From Alistipes sp. (lineage in GTDB: Bacteria; Bacteroidota; Bacteroidia; Bacteroidales; Rikenellaceae): 8,432 nucleotides of DNA. A model generated the notes under the pieces. That model had not been told where the DNA came from and did no database searches. It saw only the letters and a program-made list of their open reading frames with translations. The translations under genes and the position numbers were made by a program. The DNA is taken from the NCBI GenBank assembly GCA_029051915.1, contig JAIDKM010000309.1, forward strand, positions 1-8,432, written 5' to 3'. Below are positions 5,850-8,432 of this stretch, piece by piece. Numbering within the stretch: the first letter of the stretch is position 1; each line of letters starts with the position of its first letter.

Positions 5850-7367
5850 ATGAAAAAAATCTTCCTCCTGCTGGCCGCAGCCGCCATCGCCGGAAACACC
5901 CATGCCGAGGGCTATCAGGTCAATAACATGTCGGCACGACAGACCGCCATGGGACACGTCGGCACCGCCATGAAGCTGGGGTCGGAATCGATCTTCTTCA
6001 ACCCGGCCGCCGCATCGTTCCAGAAGCAGAAGTTCGACATCTCGGTCGGCTTCACCGGCATTCTTTCGAGCGTACACTATCGATCCCTGCCCAACATGGA
6101 CAACGGCTACACGGCCGGCCCGATCGAGAAGTCCGACAATAAACTCTCCACCCCGCTGCACTTCTACTTCAACTACAAACCGATCGAGCGGCTTTCGGTC
6201 GGCGTAGGTTTCTTCACGCCCTACGGATCGTCGATGAACTGGGGCGACAACTGGTCGGGAGCCCATCTGGTTCAGCAGATCAACCTTGCGGCCTACACCG
6301 TGCAGCCGACCCTGTCGTTCAAGATCTGCGACCGCCTTTCGATCGGCGCCGGTCTGATGATTACATGGGGCAACTTCGACCTCTCGCGCTCGATGCTCCC
6401 CACGGCTACCGGAAACCTGACCGCAGCCGGAGGACTCCAGCTCGCCGCCGCAGGCCTGCAGGCGAACATCGCACAATTGCAGCAGCTTCCCCAGACCCCG
6501 GAAATCGCAGCGCAGATCGCAACCCTGCAAGGTTACGTCGGACAAGCCGATGCCGGCGCGGCCTACTTCGCCGGCCATTTCGAGAACCAGGCGATCGTAT
6601 CGGCCAAGCTCGAAGGCTCGGCCAAGGTTGCCGTCGGAGTCAACGCCGGCATTCTCTGGGACATCACCGACGAATGGTCGGTCGGCATGACGTGGCGCTC
6701 GCGCATGAACATGAAAGTGAGCAAAGGCCGCGCGGCGCTCAACTACGCCTCGCCCGAAGCACAGAACTACCTGGCGCTGCTGAACAGCCTCAGTGTCATG
6801 GCAGACGGCTCCGAGGTGATTCCGGGTCTCGACCGCGGCACGTTCAACGCCGAACTGCCGTTGCCGACGGTCGTAACGTGGGGCGTCTCGTTCCGTCCGA
6901 CACCCAAATGGGAGCTCGGCATCGACCTGCAGTGGAACGGCTGGAGCGCCTACAAGTCGCTGAACGTCGAATTCAACGAAACGGAACTGGGCATCGCGCC
7001 GATCCTCTCGGTGAAAAACTACTCCAACACCCTCGCCATCCGCTTCGGAGGTCAGTACCGGGCGACCGAGTGGCTGACGGCCCGCATGGGTATGTATGTC
7101 GACGAGAGCCCCGTAGACAGCAACTATCTCAACCCCGAAACCCCGTCGATGACGAAAGTCTCCTACACGGCAGGTCTCTCGTTCCGCCCTGCGAAGTTCA
7201 TGTCGATCGATCTGGCTTACTGCTATGTCTCGTCGGCCGATCCCGAACGTTCGGGCTCCTATCCGATCTACCAATACGGCAACCCGACGCAACTTACCGA
7301 AGTATTCTCAGGCAACTACAAGCTCCACGCCAACGTCTTTTCGATCGGCGTAGGATTCAGCTTCTGA
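5850..7367 (+). CDS. FadL/OmpP1/TodX-type outer-membrane transport protein
   Basis: A 14-strand-type outer-membrane channel for hydrophobic substrates such as long-chain fatty acids; the actual substrate is unknown. I chose ATG 5850 because it opens directly with a classical signal peptide (MKKIFLLLAAAAIAGNTHA, cut after A19). In-frame ATGs at 5829 and 5820 would add 7-10 residues before the signal, and the promoter allows 5829 too. Seen: the mature N-terminus EGYQVNNMSARQTAMGHVGTA, the family NPA motif in FFNPAAASF (49-57), alternating beta-strand patterns to the end, and a C-terminal Phe (VGFSF) as expected for BAM-dependent insertion. Residues about 187-245 are an Ala/Gln-rich, apparently helical insertion between strands, probably an extracellular loop. 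At 505 aa it is slightly longer than typical members. It is transcribed alone from its own promoter, divergent from the fimbrial genes. Confidence 0.9.
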   Translation: MKKIFLLLAAAAIAGNTHAEGYQVNNMSARQTAMGHVGTAMKLGSESIFFNPAAASFQKQKFDISVGFTGILSSVHYRSLPNMDNGYTAGPIEKSDNKLSTPLHFYFNYKPIERLSVGVGFFTPYGSSMNWGDNWSGAHLVQQINLAAYTVQPTLSFKICDRLSIGAGLMITWGNFDLSRSMLPTATGNLTAAGGLQLAAAGLQANIAQLQQLPQTPEIAAQIATLQGYVGQADAGAAYFAGHFENQAIVSAKLEGSAKVAVGVNAGILWDITDEWSVGMTWRSRMNMKVSKGRAALNYASPEAQNYLALLNSLSVMADGSEVIPGLDRGTFNAELPLPTVVTWGVSFRPTPKWELGIDLQWNGWSAYKSLNVEFNETELGIAPILSVKNYSNTLAIRFGGQYRATEWLTARMGMYVDESPVDSNYLNPETPSMTKVSYTAGLSFRPAKFMSIDLAYCYVSSADPERSGSYPIYQYGNPTQLTEVFSGNYKLHANVFSIGVGFSF

Positions 7368-7382
7368 GATCGGGTGCAGCTC

Positions 7383-7397
7383 GCCCGCTTTCCGGGC
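7383..7397 (+). other. Small hairpin after the FadL-type gene
   Basis: GCCCG pairs with CGGGC around a CTTTC loop, 16 nt after the stop codon. No T-run follows. It may protect the mRNA 3' end. Confidence 0.3.
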
Positions 7398-7410
7398 AGT
7401 ACGACGCCAT

Positions 7411-7435
7411 AGCACCCGGCTAAGAGCCGGGTGCT
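7411..7435 (+). terminator. Strong hairpin, likely transcript end of the FadL-type gene
   Basis: A perfect 11-bp stem (AGCACCCGGCT / AGCCGGGTGCT) with a 3-nt AAG loop, 43 nt after the stop codon. CGGCAAAATG follows rather than a T-run, so it is an atypical terminator or an mRNA-end stabiliser. Its GGTGCTC arm can also pair with GAGCACC of the hairpin before the tRNA. Confidence 0.5.
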
Positions 7436-7436
7436 C

Positions 7437-7633
7437 GGCAAAATGCAAGTAAACTTGCTTTTGCTCTCGCTTATTCGTACTTTGACTTCGTCGAAGATAC
7501 TGCGCCTCGGAAAAAATGCAAGCAAGCTTGCTTTTGCCCTCGCTTATTCGTACTTTGGCTTTGCCGAAGATACTGCGCCTCGGAAAAAATGCAAGCAAGC
7601 TTGCTTTTTTCTCTCGGCTTATTCGTATCTTTG
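7437..7633 (+). repeat. 2.7 tandem copies of a 73-bp two-hairpin repeat
   Basis: Copy 1 is 7437-7508, copy 2 is 7509-7581 and partial copy 3 is 7582-7633. Copies 1 and 2 are about 89% identical. Each has hairpin A (GCAAG-C/T, AA, then the complement; 7445-7458, 7518-7531, 7591-7604) followed by T-runs. Copies 1 and 2 then have hairpin B (7477-7500 and 7550-7573; ten pairs, one bulged A, 3-nt loop). Copies 1 and 2 differ by two compensatory pair changes. In copy 3 the hairpin B region is replaced by the tRNA promoter -7 box and leader. Confidence 0.85.
7601..7633 (+). promoter_or_regulatory. Promoter of tRNA-Arg(CCT), formed by the last repeat copy
   Basis: TTG (7601-7603), 22 nt, then TATCTTTG (7626-7633), an exact TAnnTTTG. 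Copies 1 and 2 of the repeat read GTACTTTG here, one base shorter than GTATCTTTG, and so lack a full match. The -33 TTG falls in the 3' arm of hairpin A. Predicted start is near 7638-7640. Confidence 0.55.
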
Positions 7634-7660
7634 CGGTGCTCCCGGAGGAGCACCGTTTTT
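7634..7660 (+). terminator. Hairpin plus T5 directly before the tRNA (terminator or leader attenuator)
   Basis: A perfect 9-bp stem, CGGTGCTCC / GGAGCACCG, with a CGGA loop and TTTTT. It begins right after the tRNA promoter -7 box and ends one base before the tRNA. By shape it is a good factor-independent terminator. It could stop readthrough from upstream or sit in the short tRNA leader that RNase P removes. Confidence 0.6.
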
Positions 7661-7661
7661 C

Positions 7662-7736
7662 GGCCCTATAGTTCAAGGGATAGAACGAGGGTTTCCTAAA
7701 CCCTAAATCCGCGTTCGAGTCGCGGTGGGGCTACCA
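7662..7736 (+). tRNA. tRNA-Arg, anticodon CCT (reads AGG)
   Basis: A 75-nt cloverleaf. The acceptor GGCCCTA pairs with TGGGGCT (G-U at the first and sixth pairs), with discriminator A and an encoded CCA (7734-7736). The D stem is GTTC/GAAC with an 8-nt loop. The anticodon stem AGGGT/ACCCT encloses loop TTCCTAA, with anticodon CCT at 7695-7697. The variable loop is AAAT, and the T stem CCGCG/CGCGG has loop TTCGAGT. The CCT anticodon fixes the identity as arginine. Preceded by its own promoter and followed 39 nt later by the serine dehydratase gene. Confidence 0.95.
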
Positions 7737-7738
7737 AC

Positions 7739-7760
7739 GGCGCAGCTATTCCGCTGCGCC
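7739..7760 (+). other. Hairpin between the tRNA and the serine dehydratase gene
   Basis: GGCGCAGC pairs with GCTGCGCC around a TATTCC loop, two bases after the tRNA CCA. TGCAATCC follows with no T-run, so it is unlikely to terminate. It could mark the processing boundary between the tRNA and a downstream mRNA. Confidence 0.5.
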
Positions 7761-7775
7761 TGCAATCCGAACGGC

Positions 7776-8432
7776 ATGGAATCGCTCAAGGAACTCTACA
7801 AGATAGGCAACGGCCCGTCGAGCAGCCATACGATGGGGCCCAAGAAAGCCGCGGAACTCTTTCTGCAACGCTGCCCCAATGCTACGGGTTATCGCGTAAC
7901 GCTCTACGGCTCGCTCGCCGCCACAGGCAAGGGCCACCTCACCGACGCGGCGATCCTTGCGTCGATGACGCCCCACGCCCCCACCGAGATCGTCTGGCGG
8001 GCGGACATCGTCCCGACGTTCCATCCCAACGGCATGTTGTTCGAGGCTCTGCAGGGCGATCAGGTCGTCGACAGCTGGGAGATCTACAGTATCGGCGGCG
8101 GTGCGCTGGCCAACGAAACCACCCGGCAAGAGATTCCGGAAAGCATCTACCCCATGACCTCCATCTCGGAGATCAAAGAGTGGTGCTACCGCGAGGGCAA
8201 AACCTTCTGGGAGTACGTCGACGACTGCGAAGGGCCCGGGATCTGGGATTATCTCGACACCGTATGGACTACGATGTGCGAGACGATCCGGCAGGGGCTC
8301 AACAACGACGGCGTTCTGCCCGGTGGGCTCAAGGTCGCCCGCAAAGCCGCCACTTATTTCGTCAAATCGAAAAGTTATTCGGGATCGCTCGCCTCGCGTG
8401 CCAAGATCTACGCCTACGCGCTGGCCACCTCC
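7776..8432 (+). CDS. L-serine dehydratase (L-serine ammonia-lyase), 5' part, cut by window end
   Basis: Predicted iron-sulfur L-serine dehydratase of the single-chain type, converting L-serine to pyruvate and ammonia in the cytoplasm. Seen in the first 219 codons: an N-terminal MESLKELYKIGNG followed by the family signature GPSSSHTMGP (residues 13-22), then GSLAATGKGHLTD in the beta domain, IGGGAL around residues 108-113, and the start of the alpha domain with LPGGLKVARKA (181-191). The frame is open to the window edge, and the cluster-binding cysteines expected in the C-terminal half lie outside. ATG 7776 fits because the family N-terminus begins a few residues before the signature. No TAnnTTTG box occurs in the 39 nt after the tRNA, so the gene probably shares the tRNA promoter. 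The name sdaA would be usual, but I leave the symbol blank because the C-terminal half is not visible. Confidence 0.92.
   Translation, partial: MESLKELYKIGNGPSSSHTMGPKKAAELFLQRCPNATGYRVTLYGSLAATGKGHLTDAAILASMTPHAPTEIVWRADIVPTFHPNGMLFEALQGDQVVDSWEIYSIGGGALANETTRQEIPESIYPMTSISEIKEWCYREGKTFWEYVDDCEGPGIWDYLDTVWTTMCETIRQGLNNDGVLPGGLKVARKAATYFVKSKSYSGSLASRAKIYAYALATS

Noticed and set aside
7437..7633. CRISPR array
   Set aside because: The copies are contiguous 73-bp tandem repeats with no unique spacers of regular length, and no cas genes are present.
7308..7676. Minus-strand open frames with repeated peptides over the tandem repeats
   Set aside because: The repeated peptides are just translations of the 73-bp DNA repeat, and the frames overlap the tRNA or FadL-gene end. 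The substitutions follow base pairing rather than codons.
7411..7736. Integration (att) site of a mobile element at the tRNA
   Set aside because: The tRNA 3' end is intact, no duplicate of it was seen in the window, and no integrase gene is present.

Overview
The window reads as chromosomal DNA from a GC-rich gut Bacteroidota, most likely an Alistipes-like member of the Bacteroidales. This rests on three things: Bacteroidota-type promoters (TAnnTTTG at -7, TTTG/TTG near -33), type V (Porphyromonas/Bacteroides-style) fimbrillin lipoproteins, and DUF3575/DUF5119 companion proteins. The genus is inferred from remembered protein resemblance and was not searched.

Left half (positions 43-4902, minus strand): a four-gene fimbrial locus. 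In transcription order it encodes an OmpA-like/coiled-coil/DUF3575 outer-membrane protein (4902-3328), a DUF5119-type lipoprotein (3205-2216), and two fimbrillin-family lipoproteins (2162-1191 and 1122-43). The two fimbrillin genes also have TAnnTTTG boxes in the short gaps just before them, so they may be transcribed separately as well as by readthrough.

Middle (4903-5849): a divergent intergenic region of about 950 bp with no convincing gene. It holds the best fimbrial promoter candidate (5282-5314, minus), whose -33/-7 spacer contains a run of nine G (C on the plus strand) next to a run of eight T. This is the classic layout for slipped-strand phase variation of surface structures. A leader of about 375 nt with two hairpins follows. 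At the other end is a near-consensus promoter (5764-5795, plus) for the rightward gene.

Right half (plus strand): a FadL/OmpP1-type outer-membrane channel (5850-7367), then a roughly 300-bp structured region with 2.7 tandem copies of a 73-bp repeat. The two complete copies differ by paired, compensatory substitutions in both of their hairpins. The last, partial copy supplies the promoter of a tRNA-Arg(CCT) gene (7662-7736). A perfect hairpin plus T5 lies between that promoter and the tRNA. The tRNA is followed after 39 nt by the start of an L-serine dehydratase gene (7776 to the window edge) that has no recognisable promoter of its own, suggesting a tRNA-mRNA co-transcript.

Most interesting points: the poly-G promoter spacer of the fimbrial locus, and the covarying tandem repeats that end in the tRNA promoter.
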